Assembly (NCBI GenBank): GCA_932294295.1
Contig: OW028579.1
Span: 10,826,842 to 10,890,841 of the forward strand
Direction of reading: 5' to 3'
Length of the DNA: 64,000 nucleotides
From: Alitta virens
Taxonomy: Eukaryota; Annelida; Polychaeta; Phyllodocida; Nereididae
The notes beneath the pieces were generated by a model, which had not been told where the DNA came from, did no database searches, and saw only the letters and a program-made list of their open reading frames with translations. Position numbers and translations under genes: made by a program. Below, piece by piece: positions 45,217-56,558 of this stretch. Within the stretch, counting starts at the first letter, position 1; every line of letters starts with the position of its first letter.

Positions 45217-45623
45217 CATGCTTAACCCTTGGATGGGAACTTTTACTTACCCCAGCATAGGCACTGAGAAAGAGGCATCACTGATATAAAAAAAATAATT
45301 TGAATTAAATCAGCTAAGTTTAAAATCATTAATACAGAAAATTTATTATAAAACCCACAGAGCTTCATCTCCTTAAATATTAAGGGAATCAATGTTATTG
45401 AGGTTATAGCCTTAAAACTTACAGGTAATTAACTGTGGTTAATTGCTATGCAACAAACAACCACCCTAATCAATATGTTTTTGATACATGTATTGATTAA
45501 TTAACAAAGTTTGAACTATAAAATTTCAAAGAGAGGAATGATCAATAAACATGTGTTACATAAATGTGGTATTATTTAGCGTATTAATACACCAAGCAAA
45601 ATGAAAACAACTCAATTTTGACT
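45217..45623. other. Spacer with a SINE A core scrap
   Basis: 45238-45262 (ACTTTTACTTACCCCAGCAT) is a minus-strand SINE A core fragment. The rest is not recognised. Confidence 0.45.
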
Positions 45624-45773
45624 GTATTGTATTGTATTGTATTGTATGACCAACTGTGCACAAGTTTTACCTCATTATGAAATGATAAGACTTGGAGTCC
45701 ACACCTGTTACAAATTTACCCGATGAGTGGGGTCTTTTACTTGTCTCAGCATAGACACCGAGGTCAAGGCACC
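45624..45773 (-). mobile_element. SINE A2 fragment with (ACAAT)n tail
   Basis: On the minus strand the core (TATGCTGAGACAAGTAAAAG) and A2 3' start (ACAGGTGTGGACTCCAAGTC) lead to five or so ACAAT units (45624-45647 as TATTG on the plus strand). Confidence 0.75.
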
Positions 45774-45830
45774 GTTTCCTTTGTAATCACGAATTTCATA
45801 AGACCAAATTCTAGAGAAATTGCAATAGGC

Positions 45831-46087
45831 CTACAGTTAGTTTCATACTCTAGCTGTCTGTAGCGATCTGTACCTGGCTGTGGTCTAAACGTGCTAAAGC
45901 CAGCTGCTTCTGTCCACTTCTATAGCTAATAATCGGCTTACATCTATCACCAGATAAATATAAACCTTGGTAAATGTAAGAAATTAATCTAATATATCAT
46001 AAATATGTACTTTTAGATCTGGGTTTGAGTAGCCAGCTATGACAGCTTTCTCTAGTTTCAATTTGATGGCTGTTTTTAATGAAACTA
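45831..46087 (-). mobile_element. TTACAGTT MITE, copy 1
   Basis: The full length is the reverse complement of 61496-61771 with moderate divergence. The ends are mutated (CTACAGTTAG; AATGAAACTATG). Confidence 0.8.
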
Positions 46088-47006
46088 TGCTGACACAATG
46101 CAAAATCTAGATTTCTTTTTTTCTGATTGTTGTTATTTTATTTATATTTTTTTTGCAAACTTCACAAACTTTCTGAAAACTCGATCTCCACTGTTATGTA
46201 AAGTTAATCGAGTAAGATAATTCCTCTTCAGATCAGTTTAATTTTCATTTAACACTTCTCTGACTTTTCAGGCCTTAGTATTGTGTCATTGTACCTCGAA
46301 AAGGAGGCTAGACAATGAAGAATAGAAGGCAAGTGAGCCTTTCCCATTTCCTTTAACAAAGGCAGTTTTCCGCCTAATATAAAAGAGAGGAGGGCTCCAT
46401 TGCCAACAGCCGTGACAAAACTACCTAAACCTCCGTCTCTTATGTTGAAAAAACCACTGGCCACCAGGGGTAATGGTTTCATGTACATGGGTTGTTGTTG
46501 TGGACAACAAAATCACAAAAACATAATAACCATCAAGGAAAAGTCAGAATTTTATTAATCTTTACTCTGATTAAAATGTTTTTATTTTTATTTTTTTTTA
46601 TAAGAACCGAAATATGATATTGCAATATTGGTAGATTAATATAAAATATTTATTTAAATTATAGTCAGCAGTTTAGTCTGACAAAATTTGGTAATTTTTA
46701 TGATTACGCATCAATTGCAATAAATATAATATTTATTACCATAGTGTAGTGTGTCAATATTTTGCAATATCAACGAAAACATGCACTCAACATGATCAGG
46801 CCAAGATTAAGATTGGACACTAAGCCCTTTATAGGTCTTCATTCTCAGCTAGTGCGGATGCTGGGGGCAAAACTGTTCGTGCGAACATCACATAATTTTG
46901 CAGCAAAGAGCACGATAGCCGCGTACTTGTGACATTTAATACATCATTCCCCCATCAGGTGAACATTCTGCCTGTGTTTGGATATCAAATGTGGTTTGCA
47001 ACGTTT
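46088..47006. other. Intergenic sequence, no gene recognised
   Basis: A minus-strand frame at 46249-46488 has mixed composition but no recognisable domain. Confidence 0.35.
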
Positions 47007-47041
<35 letters not shown>

Positions 47042-47211
47042 TCAGATAGATGAATATATAGATAGCTAGATAGATGGATAGATAGATAGATAGATGATAG
47101 ATGAATAGATAGATAGATAGATAGATATATAGTTAGATAGTTAGATAGTTAGATAGTTAGATAGATGAATATATAGATAGATAGATAGATAGATAGACAG
47201 ATAGATAGAAC
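47007..47211. repeat. (GATA)n microsatellite
   Basis: GATA units with GTTA and GATGAATA interruptions. Confidence 0.95.
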
Positions 47212-47496
47212 ACTCAATTCAATTTCAAACTAAGTGCATTAAGTGCACACTGTCAACACATTTCAAGCCCAGCTGGATTATGACCAAAATTCTTATCATG
47301 TGACTCCACGACCACACCTAGATGGGCGTTACATCATTGAATCACATTTTATGCTTCAATGATTCATTTATATGAAGTAATAAGATTGGCAGACAATAAA
47401 GACATTTGTAAAAAGGATGAATTTTGTTATTGGCTGCTTAGAAGTTAGGATTAAGGTGAAGATAAACACAGCATTACTCATGAAAAAAGACTGCAA

Positions 47497-47595
47497 GTAT
47501 TATCATTTCATCATGACGTCTGCCTTTGGCAGCTGGTTTCATAAGCTGACTTAGTTTCAGACCCAGTTGCATCGAGACTGTACAATACAGTGTAT
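47497..47595 (+). mobile_element. SINE A2 3' fragment
   Basis: ATTTCATCATGACGTCTGCC, GGCAGCTGGTTTCATAAGCT and GACCCAGTTGCATCGAGAC, followed by GTACAATACAG, a vestigial ACAAT tail. Confidence 0.75.
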
Positions 47596-48038
47596 ATAGA
47601 TTTGAGTTGTACTGTACATATTTGGAACTGTGGTTTCCTGTGGTAGAGGCAGGCACCCCTGTAGCAAAATAAAAAAATCACATAATTCTCTAGATATTGT
47701 GGAAAATAATACTATCGATTTAAAACTAACCTTCCAGCATCAATCAAATTTCTTATATTAAAATAAATTGTCAGAAATCCCCAGCATTCAGAAATCCCTA
47801 TATTGAAATAGAGACAAGGCTTAATGAGAGAATTCATCTGTTTTCCTAAAAAAAAAAGAGTTACCAAGGCAACGGATTTGAGCTGCTTTCTCCTTTAATT
47901 TTTTGATGGATAGATATTTTACGTGATTTTGTTGTCGTCATAATCAATCGCTTGTTTGTCTGTCCGGAGTTTATGTCAGGAAAAGAAAACTTAAATGTTG
48001 ATTTCTTCTTCATGCTTGCATTTTGTTAGATTTTTCGG
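47596..48038. other. Intergenic sequence, no gene recognised
   Basis: Nothing recognised. Confidence 0.4.
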
Positions 48039-48660
48039 TGGGTAGAATGGCTCGCTTCTATGGTGCTGAGTGTGCATGGGTTAAAAGCCCACTCCCTGCA
48101 CTGTTTATGAGCCACATCTCAGTCCCTGTCCCACCACATGGGATGTACTCAGCATCACGTCAACCAGTGTCACTGGAGTGCAAAGCTGCATGGGTGACTG
48201 CAGTTACCCGATCACAACATGGCTGCCAATGTTTCAGTCGACTCCTTTCTTGACTGATTATGAGATGATGAACCCATTTAATCGCACTAGGAAATGCACT
48301 TGTTTATTTGCTAGGAAAACTGGATTTGTAGAAAGGTCAGAGAGCAGATCAGGTAACTCATTTTGTGGTTTGAAAGATATGTAAAGAATGAGTTACCCGA
48401 TCTTGACAACAACCTTCCAGCTCCAGCATCCAAAAGCTTGTTCAGGTGAGATGCTCAATTTGAAATATCTCGATTATATATCTTCCACAGCAATCCAATG
48501 AAAACCCAGCATAAACCTTGAGAAATTAGCCTAAATTCAGGTGAGATGCATATCACTGGAAATCGAGTAACTGTTTTGGGACCAGGTAACTGCAGTTACC
48601 CGCGCAGCATTGCCCCAGTGAGTGTGAACCGAGTGGTTTCCTCTGGTAAAACCATGATTA
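48039..48660 (+). mobile_element. SINE family D, split by a nested element
   Basis: 48039-48184 (with CACATGGGATGTACTCAGCA) and 48609-48660 (GTGGTTTCCTCTGGTAAAA) match successive parts of the C/D-type copy at 53325-53655 (CGCATGGGATGTACGTATCA; GTGGTTTCCTTTGGTAAAA). The 424 bp between them is a separate inverted-repeat element. Confidence 0.55.
48185..48608. mobile_element. Nested element with palindromic terminal repeats
   Basis: The left end GCTGCATGGGTGACTGCAGT (then TACC) is inverted at the right end as GGTAACTGCAGTTACCCGCG (then CAGC). Inside, GGTAACTCATT and AATGAGTTACC (48353-48406) form a second hairpin. The two open frames crossing it are short and unrecognised. Confidence 0.6.
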
Positions 48661-49374
48661 ACAATGAATTAAATGAATGGGCACCTGTTTTTTTGTGAGG
48701 TGCACAATAGGTTCAAGGGAGAATGTGAAAAATATGAAAAATTGCTTTAAAAGCCTAATATCTTTCAATAATTTGTTATTTTCGTCATATTTTTACATTT
48801 GGAAATATTTTCATATTCTCGTATTTCATAAATCCTGTCTTTCGCAAAACCATAAGGCAAGTTTTCACTTTGATTGCCCACCAATTTTTACCCAAGGGAA
48901 CTCAATGGCACAAGAAAATCGTTAAGAAAGCAAATACTATGGAAGGAACTACAGAAAAAGGAAGGTAAAGATATAGAATAAGAAAAGTCAGTGCTTTCTA
49001 GTAAAAGGAACTCAACAAGTGATATGCCATTCCAAAGCACCCTTTATTTCTTTACTTTTAAAATTTCCCTTTTTTATTTCCTTCGTCTGAATATTCCGTG
49101 CAAAGCAATCACACTCCATCAAACAGGAATATTGGCATAGCTCCAAAACTCCCCCTAATCTGGCACTACTTTACGGCAACGTATACAGAAAGCTGTTGAT
49201 GGCAGTGAGCAGGCCATAAAGTATGAATATACATCCGGGGAACTTGGCCTAAAGGGCGAACTACTTTTTTGAACCTGGCTCGCCTCCAGAATATCAGTGC
49301 CCCGTGGCTAAAAGGTTAGACCTCCATGCATATGACAGAGCTAGGGGTATAGGGGGGTACTGGCTCAGTAGTGA
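48661..49374. other. Intergenic sequence, no gene recognised
   Basis: AT-rich with no coding or repeat family recognised. Confidence 0.4.
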
Positions 49375-49930
49375 GTAATCAATATGTATATATAGCAAAC
49401 CACAAACATAACAAACTTGGGGTAGGCAAACAGTCAAAACATGTGGTAATGTTTGCCACATGTTTTGACTGTTTGCCACAACGAACTGGGGGGGGGGGGG
49501 GGGGCGGCAAAACATCCAGACATGTTGCAAACATTACCACACTAAACTGTATCAGCAGGTATGTAGCAAACTTGGGGGTGTGGCAAACAATCAAAACATG
49601 CAGTATTGTTTGCCACATGTTATGATTGTTTGTCACACCCAAAGTTTGTTGTTTGTGGTTTGCCATGTACATTGAGCAATTTCAATATAAGTATGTAGCA
49701 AAATGGGGGATGTGGCAAACAATTAAAAAATGTTGCAAACATTACCACACTAAGTTATATAAATATGTACACAGCAAACTGGGAGTGTAACAAGCACTGG
49801 AAAAATGTTGCAATCATTATAACCAAGCTATGTCAACGTGTGCAGTGTACAGTTTATGTAGCAAACTTGGGGTATGACAAACGCATTGAAAAATGTAGCA
49901 AACATTACCACACTAAGCCATTGTGTATGC
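49375..49930. repeat. GTTTGCCACA / AGCAAACTTGGGG interspersed tandem repeat
   Basis: Units containing TAGCAAACTTGGGG, GTGGCAAACAATCAAAACAT and GTTGCAAACATTACCACACT recur from 49386 to 49915. Some copies are paired with an inverted GTTTGCCACATGTTTTGACT, giving hairpins. 17 consecutive G lie at 49488-49504. Open frames on both strands are by-products. Confidence 0.75.
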
Positions 49931-50144
49931 ATCATTCCATGCTTAAATCAAAGTGCACTTCCATTTTTTCCTACAGTTCAATTAAATCTGCACAGTCATG
50001 GATTGAGATTGTTTGAAATGGAATGAAGCCTGAGCCTTCACAGCTAAAATCCATTTAGGGCATATGAGGTTACATCATTTCAGAGTGATAGAGGAGAGGG
50101 GAGCTATAGGTAGCAATTTACTCTGCAGCTATATTTCAGTGGAC

Positions 50145-50840
50145 TAGAATGGAAAAGAATACAATATGATATCCACGCAATAGAACAGAATAGAATAGAA
50201 TAGGATAGAAATAATGGAATATGATATCCATGCAATAGAATAGAATAGAATAGAAAGAATAGAATGTGATATACATGGAATATAATATAATATAATATAA
50301 TAGAAAGAATAGAATAGAATAGAAATAATAGAATAGAATAGAAATAATAGAATATGATATCCATGCAATATAATAGAATAGAATAAAATTTAAATAATAG
50401 AATATGATATCCATGGAATAGAATAGAATAGAAAATAATAGAATATGATATCCACGCAATAGAACAGAATAGAATAGAATAGAAATAATGGAATATGATA
50501 TCCATGCAATATAATATAATATAATAGAATAGAAAGAATAGAATAGAATATAAATAATAGAATATGATATCCATGCAATAGAACAGAATAGAATAGAAAG
50601 AATAGAATAGAATAGAATAGGAAGAATAGAATATGATATTCATGCAATTTAATAGAATAGAATAGAATAGAAATAAATAAATATGATATCCATGGAATAG
50701 AATAGAATAGGATAGAATAAAATAGAAAATGATATCATAAAATTGCTATCATAAAAAATAATAATAAATAGAATGAGGGTATATAAAATATGTTGCAATG
50801 GAATAGAATAGAATAAAATAGAATATAATAGAATACCATC
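50145..50840. repeat. (AATAG)n satellite-like array with TGATATCCATGCAATAG spacer
   Basis: Pentamers AATAG alternate with AATATGATATCCATGCAATA segments (GATATCCA at 50169, 50224, 50356, 50408, 50448, 50496, 50567 and 50684) at irregular spacings of about 40-130 bp. The many minus-strand Tyr/Ile/Leu/Phe-rich frames are artefacts. Confidence 0.95.
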
Positions 50841-51653
50841 ATCTAGTCCTATTAATCACTGTCTTTTTCAGTATAGCTAATTCATTTCCTATACCGAATT
50901 CTTCCAATCCCAGCATTATTTACACTCTGATTCACATACGGGTATCATTTCATTTACGATTCTGTTTGTGTCCATGCATTAAGGAAATTGGGTCATACAT
51001 GTGCCATTTGCACGTCTCACATGTCCTCAATATGATGCCTTTTTATACATTTCGAGGTCTGCATCACTTCAGATCAAAAGCAATGCATTCAGAGGTCGGC
51101 AATGGTCAGCCATGTCGGGCCTACTCTTGCACTGGGCCATTGTGATGGCCATTTTTTTGCCCAGGGTCATTCCGTGTCATTCCATGTCAAGGTGTTTAAT
51201 GGCGCCATTCGGCATCCATGAGCGATAATGTGTGACTTATAGCCAATCCAGTAGGTGGCGTCCATGATTCCCAAGTGCTGTTTGATGGATTTTTTTTCCC
51301 TTGGAAAGTGAGATGAGAAAAACCAATAATATTCTGTTATGCACATTATAATGAAACCTAACCTCACTCTTAAGACTACAATGTTATGACTGTGACCCCC
51401 AGAGGTTTCTTGTTGTAAAACGAGGTTCCATGCTGTAAATACAGGAACTGCATCATTCAAACTCCTGCTCAGAACCTACGAAGACCAAATAATATTCCAC
51501 ACTAGGCCAACATAAGCCGGGTGTCCATACTGCTCGTCTAACATCTGACCAATGTCAGCCTGATGACACCCCAATTTGGAATGTTTTGAAAATGTAAATG
51601 TAGTTTTTTTGGGTTAGCAGTTTTCTGGTACCTAGTATACTTTATAATTACTC
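50841..51653. other. Intergenic sequence, no gene recognised
   Basis: 51080-51240 is somewhat GC-richer, with GGCCATTGTGATGGCCAT, a short palindrome. No exon recognised. Confidence 0.35.
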
Positions 51654-51812
51654 TTGACTGGCCAATCCAGAGACTTTCTCAACTCCCTGGGGAATATTCA
51701 GCATTGAACATAGGGTTAAAAGCAAGGGCTTAATTAAGAGCTTACACCAATGCCACCACTGTGGTTGCAGCCTCCAAGTACCTATTGCACTTGGGTTTGG
51801 TGAGGCGGTGCT
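51654..51812 (-). mobile_element. SINE family C, 3' part
   Basis: GACTGGCCAATCCAGAGACT, TTCTCAACTCCCTGGGGAAT and ATTGCACTTGGGTTTGGTGA, as in the other C copies. It directly abuts the SINE B that follows. Confidence 0.75.
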
Positions 51813-51814
51813 GG

Positions 51815-51990
51815 ATTAGGGCTTTTTGTCCTGTATTTCTGCACCAGATGAGCTAATGAGGACAGGCAGGGACCATGGCAATGAGATGATGGATGAAACA
51901 GCCATCCAACTTAGGCTCGACTGGGAATTGAACCCGGGACCCAGTGGTTGGAAGCCCAGCGCGCTATCACTGAGCTAAGCTGTCACCCCA
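51815..51990 (-). mobile_element. SINE family B, full length
   Basis: Reverse of the family B body (TTTTTGTCCTGTATTTCTGC, CATCCAACTTAGGCTCGACT) through the head (AGCGCGCTATCACTGAGCTA). It probably inserted into or beside the C element. Confidence 0.9.
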
Positions 51991-53324
51991 CTTATTTAGA
52001 CATAACCCCTTGATGAATTAACCTTATGGTCTCTACCTCCTATATTGCCTGCCCTATCTGCAGTGATGATGTGAAAAGCTTGAAAAATTCATGAAATGCC
52101 AGATTATCAAAAGAGATAAGAGATCCCCCTGTATTTTATGGCTTGACATTCCCTAGATCTCATGATCCTCTCTTAGTTACTATGCTGTAATGATTAATTA
52201 AAAGCTTCCTGTGGACCTGTTCACCTGAGGAAAATCTCATTTCAATGGAGGGTGTATATATTGATGGTGTAGGATGGTTTTAGGTTTCTCAGGTTTTAGA
52301 TGGAAAGAAGGTATTCCAGCAATATACGCGATTAGAGATTTCATGAAATTAGAATACTGCCTGTATATAATTGTTTAGTGGTTAAACTGGCAAAAGTTTA
52401 GTTCATTGAGGACATGTAAAGGTCAGAAACATGTGTGACATGGTGTGGACTTCAACCGTTACCATCATTATGTATGCCACTGCATGGCTGTGTGTCAGAC
52501 CAAGTTCTAATCACTGACACTGACTATATAGTACCTACGTGCAAAACATATACATTGTAGTCAGTAAATATATACTCATAGGTACCTAATACACTACTGA
52601 ACAAATTTCTGAGGATATTTCTATAATAAAACTTTATATTTGCAAGTCTTTTACATTTTCTGATCATATATTTTACTAGATCATTAAACCATCTACTTGG
52701 TAAGATAATTCAATAGCAGTTATGAGCACTAACGTCTAAAGCAACAATGCATCCCACTCTGCTAACACTTTGCTCAACCCGCTGTCCGCTGTTCCGCTGA
52801 GCCATATTTTTACCGGAGTGCTTCTAAGAGCGATGTTATACTGTCTTAACATGAATTGCCATATTTTGTAGCTTGGCTGGGGCAATCTAGCTGGGCATAA
52901 GTCCTAATTACTCTGGCAGAAACCTCCATAAATGTGGCAGACTTTATCGTGCAAGCTTGGTCTATGGCTGGAGCATTTCAGCGGGTCATGTGGGGAAGAA
53001 TTATGGATCCTTGTGGCACACCAGGGGAGAGAGGGGACAGGGGCAGAAGTCATATGTAAGGCCACACTCACAACATGCTACACAGACACACATTGTAGAT
53101 TATGGGCCTGGGAGAGTGCCGGAGACTGTAAAATATCATAAAGCATCCTGCTATCATAGCATGTCCACAAGAGTCCTGAGTGTCTCAATGTTCCACATCT
53201 TTGTTTCCTGATGATGCTTTGTTCTGCATTTTATGTGCACTCATTGATGCAGTTAAGAGGATTACATCACTACATTGTAAGAACTTGGGATCAATGTAAC
53301 ATTTAGAACCTTGCCAGCTCAGAA
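51991..53324. other. Intergenic sequence, one SINE A2 scrap
   Basis: 52434-52510 (GACATGGTGTGGACTTCAAC, ACCATCATTATGTATGCC) is a decayed A2 3' domain. Open frames at 52932-53211 overlap in two frames and are not recognised. Confidence 0.4.
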
Positions 53325-53655
53325 AAGCTGTGATCTAATGATCAAGGTGATTGCCTGCAACCACACGGTTGTAGGTTCGAGCCCCCACCATGGCATGGAG
53401 GAACTGAGCAGATCCGCTGTAACTCTTTGCTCCACTCCACCCAGGTGTAAATGGGGAGCTGGCTATGGACAGTGATGGCGATTGGAGAGTGCTTAACTCC
53501 CCCCCCCCTCCTCCCCCCTGCAAGTAACTGTGCACTTTCAATCCCTGGCCCATCGCATGGGATGTACGTATCATTGTCTTATCTTCCAACATTTAGTGTA
53601 CTTGTAAATAGATTGTGTGATATTAGTGGTTTCCTTTGGTAAAAGAAGAACTGTG
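53325..53655 (+). mobile_element. SINE family C/D with tRNA-like head
   Basis: The head (GATCTAATGATCAAGGTGAT, GCCTGCAACC, B box GGTTCGAGCCC) is followed by CATGGCATGGAGGAACTG, GAGCAGATCC, CACCCAGGTGTAAATGGGG (C-like) and then the D segment (GCATGGGATGTACGTATC; GTGGTTTCCTTTGGTAAAA). A run of 10 C starts at 53499. Confidence 0.7.
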
Positions 53656-54204
53656 CGAAGTGAAATAAACCTGCATGGATATAAGATTGTGAAGACTATT
53701 GTGGCCATTCATGATGACAATTATTCATCTTTTATAATTAACAGACTAACAGGCATACAGTAAATTAAAGTCTGTCAGTTATAAAGTAAAACAGTTAGAA
53801 AGAAAGATATGCAGACTTCCATACATGTAGACAGAGAAGATACCCAATGGAGACAGACTGAAAGACAGCAATAACGACAGCCTCCCTTCCTAAACAGACA
53901 CACTTTAAACAACATCTTCCTTAGAGAGTTGCACTTTCCACGTCTATACATCTATCTGCTACCACACGATATCCAGATATAGCTAAATTAAGTAGAAATA
54001 TGCTATCTAGTGCTTACACACAGCACCACTACATTACTGCAATCAAAACCTCAGCAATGCATTTCACACAGATTGCATTGGAATAAGAGAATTCCCCACT
54101 TGGTTTACTCAACACATATCATTACACTTGGTGCCCACACACATCGAGCCACATAGCTGTGTGTGAGTACACATTGGACCTGTGTGAAGCACTCTGGTAA
54201 CTCA
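53656..54204. other. Spacer with a SINE A1 3' end
   Basis: 53921-53965 (CTTAGAGAGTTGCACTTTCC, then ACGTCTATACATCTATCTG) is the terminal part of an A1 copy with a very short tail. The rest is not recognised. Confidence 0.5.
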
Positions 54205-54480
54205 TTATTAAGACCACTGTTGGCGACATATTCACTGGTCTTAATGGTGAGGTATTCCTAATACAATTGGACTATAATGAATTTTTTGGAGTTTGAAAAA
54301 CTGTTGGTTTTATGTATATTTGTACTTTCCGACACAGATGAGGCGGTCTTACTGTTGAGGTGATTTTAAGAAGAAGTTATTTGTCTGAGGTTGCCTTAAA
54401 GTGAGTAAAATTATGCTCATGATAATACAATTGCCAAAAAATTCAGTCATTTTAAATAGTGAGGTGGTATTGTAAAGAAT
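54205..54480. repeat. Degenerate TTAAGACCAC / GAGGTGGTCTT repeat
   Basis: ATTATTAAGACCACTGTTGG, CACTGGTCTTAATGGTGAGG and later TAGTGAGGTGGTATTG are the same words as in the 42280-42690 minisatellite. Confidence 0.65.
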
Positions 54481-54496
54481 TTGTGTAATGTTTTAA

Positions 54497-54745
54497 GCGG
54501 TCCCAGGTTCGATCCCTGGCCCAAGCACTCTTCATGAGCTACATCCCAGCAGCTGGATGTCGATCGCATGAGACGTTTCATTGCATGTGCCTTTTACCTG
54601 GTATCTATGCTGAGGCAAGTAAAAAACCCCACCCGTGGGGTAAATGTATAACATGGTGTGTACTCCAAACCGCCTTATCATCTCATCATTATGTCTGCTT
54701 CTGGCAGCTGGTCATATAAGCCGGCTAAGCTCCAGACCCAGTAGA
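54497..54745 (+). mobile_element. SINE A2, head partial
   Basis: B box GGTTCGATCCC at 54507, GCACTCTTCATGAGCTACAT, core (GCATGAGACGTTTCATTG, TGAGGCAAGTAAAAAACCCC), and A2 3' domain (CTTATCATCTCATCATTATG, GCTGGTCATATAAGCCG). Confidence 0.9.
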
Positions 54746-54769
54746 AAGGTTTCACCATGTAAATATGAA

Positions 54770-55130
54770 CCACAATGCGCGAACCACTATGAGTAAACCA
54801 AACTGCTACAGAGAACCCTGGGGGGATTCCCATGCTGAGGGCAAAACGTTCCATTGAGAACTACTTGGCGATGGGGGCGCCCTCTGTCTGTGTCAATATT
54901 GCTGTCAATGGACCAGTCGTCATTCATATCATTGACGGGTCATGTGACCTGGCCTCACAGGAAGCGGAAATGGCCAGGGAGGGCACAAGGGCCAATGTGG
55001 ATCACACCTTTTTGATGGCAGAAGCATGTCTTGTGTGTAACGCGTCACTCGACCGGCCCTAGTACTCGAGGGAAATCACCCCGCGCCCTACCGGACTATT
55101 TCCTCGACTCACACACAAAGGTGCAAGGCA
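54770..55130. other. GC-richer island with GGTCATGTGACC palindrome
   Basis: The base composition shift is clear. The 76-codon plus frame (54832-55062, for example SVCVNIAVNGPVVIHIIDGS) has protein-like composition but no recognised family. Motifs include GGTCATGTGACC (54938), which resembles MiT/TFE or nuclear-receptor palindromes, and GGAAGCGGAAAT (54961), which is ETS-like. It could be a promoter/exon island or a captured fragment. Confidence 0.3.
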
Positions 55131-55434
55131 TTATGGGAGGGGAATACAAAGATATTTGCTAAAGAAATGGAAAGAACGAGGAATTACGGTAATACTCTCA
55201 GATAAATATAATATACAAATGCTATTCCACTCTTCTAGCTAGAATTCTATCTACCCACACACTGCCAGTAATGCTCAGATGGGGCAATTGGAAATTAGCT
55301 ATATTAGCTATATTATCATAATTAACTGGATTTAATTTCAGCTAATGCTTCTAAAAATGTACACGTATATTTTCTGAAGATTCTTAATCGGTAATTTCAC
55401 GCCGAAATCATATGAAAAGATAACAGCAATTCTA
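55131..55434. other. Spacer
   Basis: No gene or repeat recognised; contains TTAGCTATATTAGCTATATT near 55297. Confidence 0.4.
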
Positions 55435-56030
55435 TTTTATTCTATTCTACATGAAATCCATTCCAAAGTAATTATATTCCATATCATCCCAATCTATTCC
55501 AATGACAATCCATTTCTATTCTATTCTATTCTATTCTATTCTATTCTATTCTATTCTATTCTATTCTATTCTATTTTATTCTACTCTATTCTACTCTATT
55601 CTACTCTACATGAAATCCATTCCAAAGTTATTCTATTCCATATTAACCTAATTTATTCTAATGACAATCCATTCCTATTCTATTCTATTCAATTATATTC
55701 TCTCCTATTTTATTCTATTCTATTTTATTCTATTCTATTTTATTCTATTTTATTCTATTCTATTTTATTCTATTCTACATGAAATCCATTCCAAAGTAAT
55801 TATATTCCATATTATCCTAATCTATTCCAGTGAAAATTCATTCCTATTCTATTCTTTTCCATTCTATTCTATTCTATTCTATTCTATTCTATTCTATTCT
55901 ATTCTATTCTATTCTATTCTATTCTACATGAAATCCATTTCAAAGTAATTCTGTTCCATATTATCCCAATCTATTCCAATGACAATCTATTCCTGTTCTA
56001 TTCTATTCTGTTCTATTCTGTTCTATTCCT
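55435..56030. repeat. (TTCTA)n satellite-like array, ~150-170-bp higher-order unit
   Basis: CTACATGAAATCCATT starts at 55447, 55606, 55775 and 55924. Each is followed by about 75 bp of shared non-pentameric sequence (including CCAATGACAATCCATTCC) and then a TTCTA block of variable length. Confidence 0.95.
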
Positions 56031-56477
56031 GAGCACTTACTACCAAATCCCCCCTACTTTGGCATACCATGACGTAATCAGGATAACATATACCCTAATC
56101 TCTTAGTATTTTGGGGGCTTTCCAGTCATAACCGGGACATGGAACAGTCTTTTTGTGTTATTCCATCAGGATAGTTTCCCCAGTAAGTCATTCTGGACAC
56201 GTCTATAGGGCTTGGCTACCGATTCAGATATTACCAGAGAAAATTGTCAGAGTGACCTGTCTTAGGCCCAGAATCACTCACAAGTGCTTTCAAAGAAGCC
56301 AGGCTTTTATACCATACACTGGGACTTATGGGCTAACCAAGCAAAATCCACACTGTATTTGACCAACTTGGGCTACATGTTTATGTGTAGTGGGTCCACA
56401 ATGGTTAAGATATAAGCTAACTCATTGCATTGTCTTAGGTTCGAATCTCAGAGCTTACACTCTGAGTAAGCTATGGC
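56031..56477. other. Intergenic sequence, no gene recognised
   Basis: An open frame at 56153-56362 lacks recognisable similarity. Confidence 0.35.
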
Positions 56478-56558
56478 TACATGGTCAAATGTGCCACGTG
56501 CATTTTCCATGAGAAGGATAAACGCATTGAAAACGCACGTGGCACATTTGGCCATGTA
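56478..56558. mobile_element. Palindromic MITE (CATGGCCAA family), copy 3 (short)
   Basis: TACATGGTCAAATGTGCCAC and GTGGCACATTTGGCCATGTA close an 81-bp near-perfect palindrome. It is the shortest family member. Confidence 0.85.

Noticed and set aside
50104..50647. Long Tyr/Ile/Leu/Phe-rich minus-strand frames
   Set aside because: Translations of the AATAG pentamer array. They look like membrane proteins only by composition.
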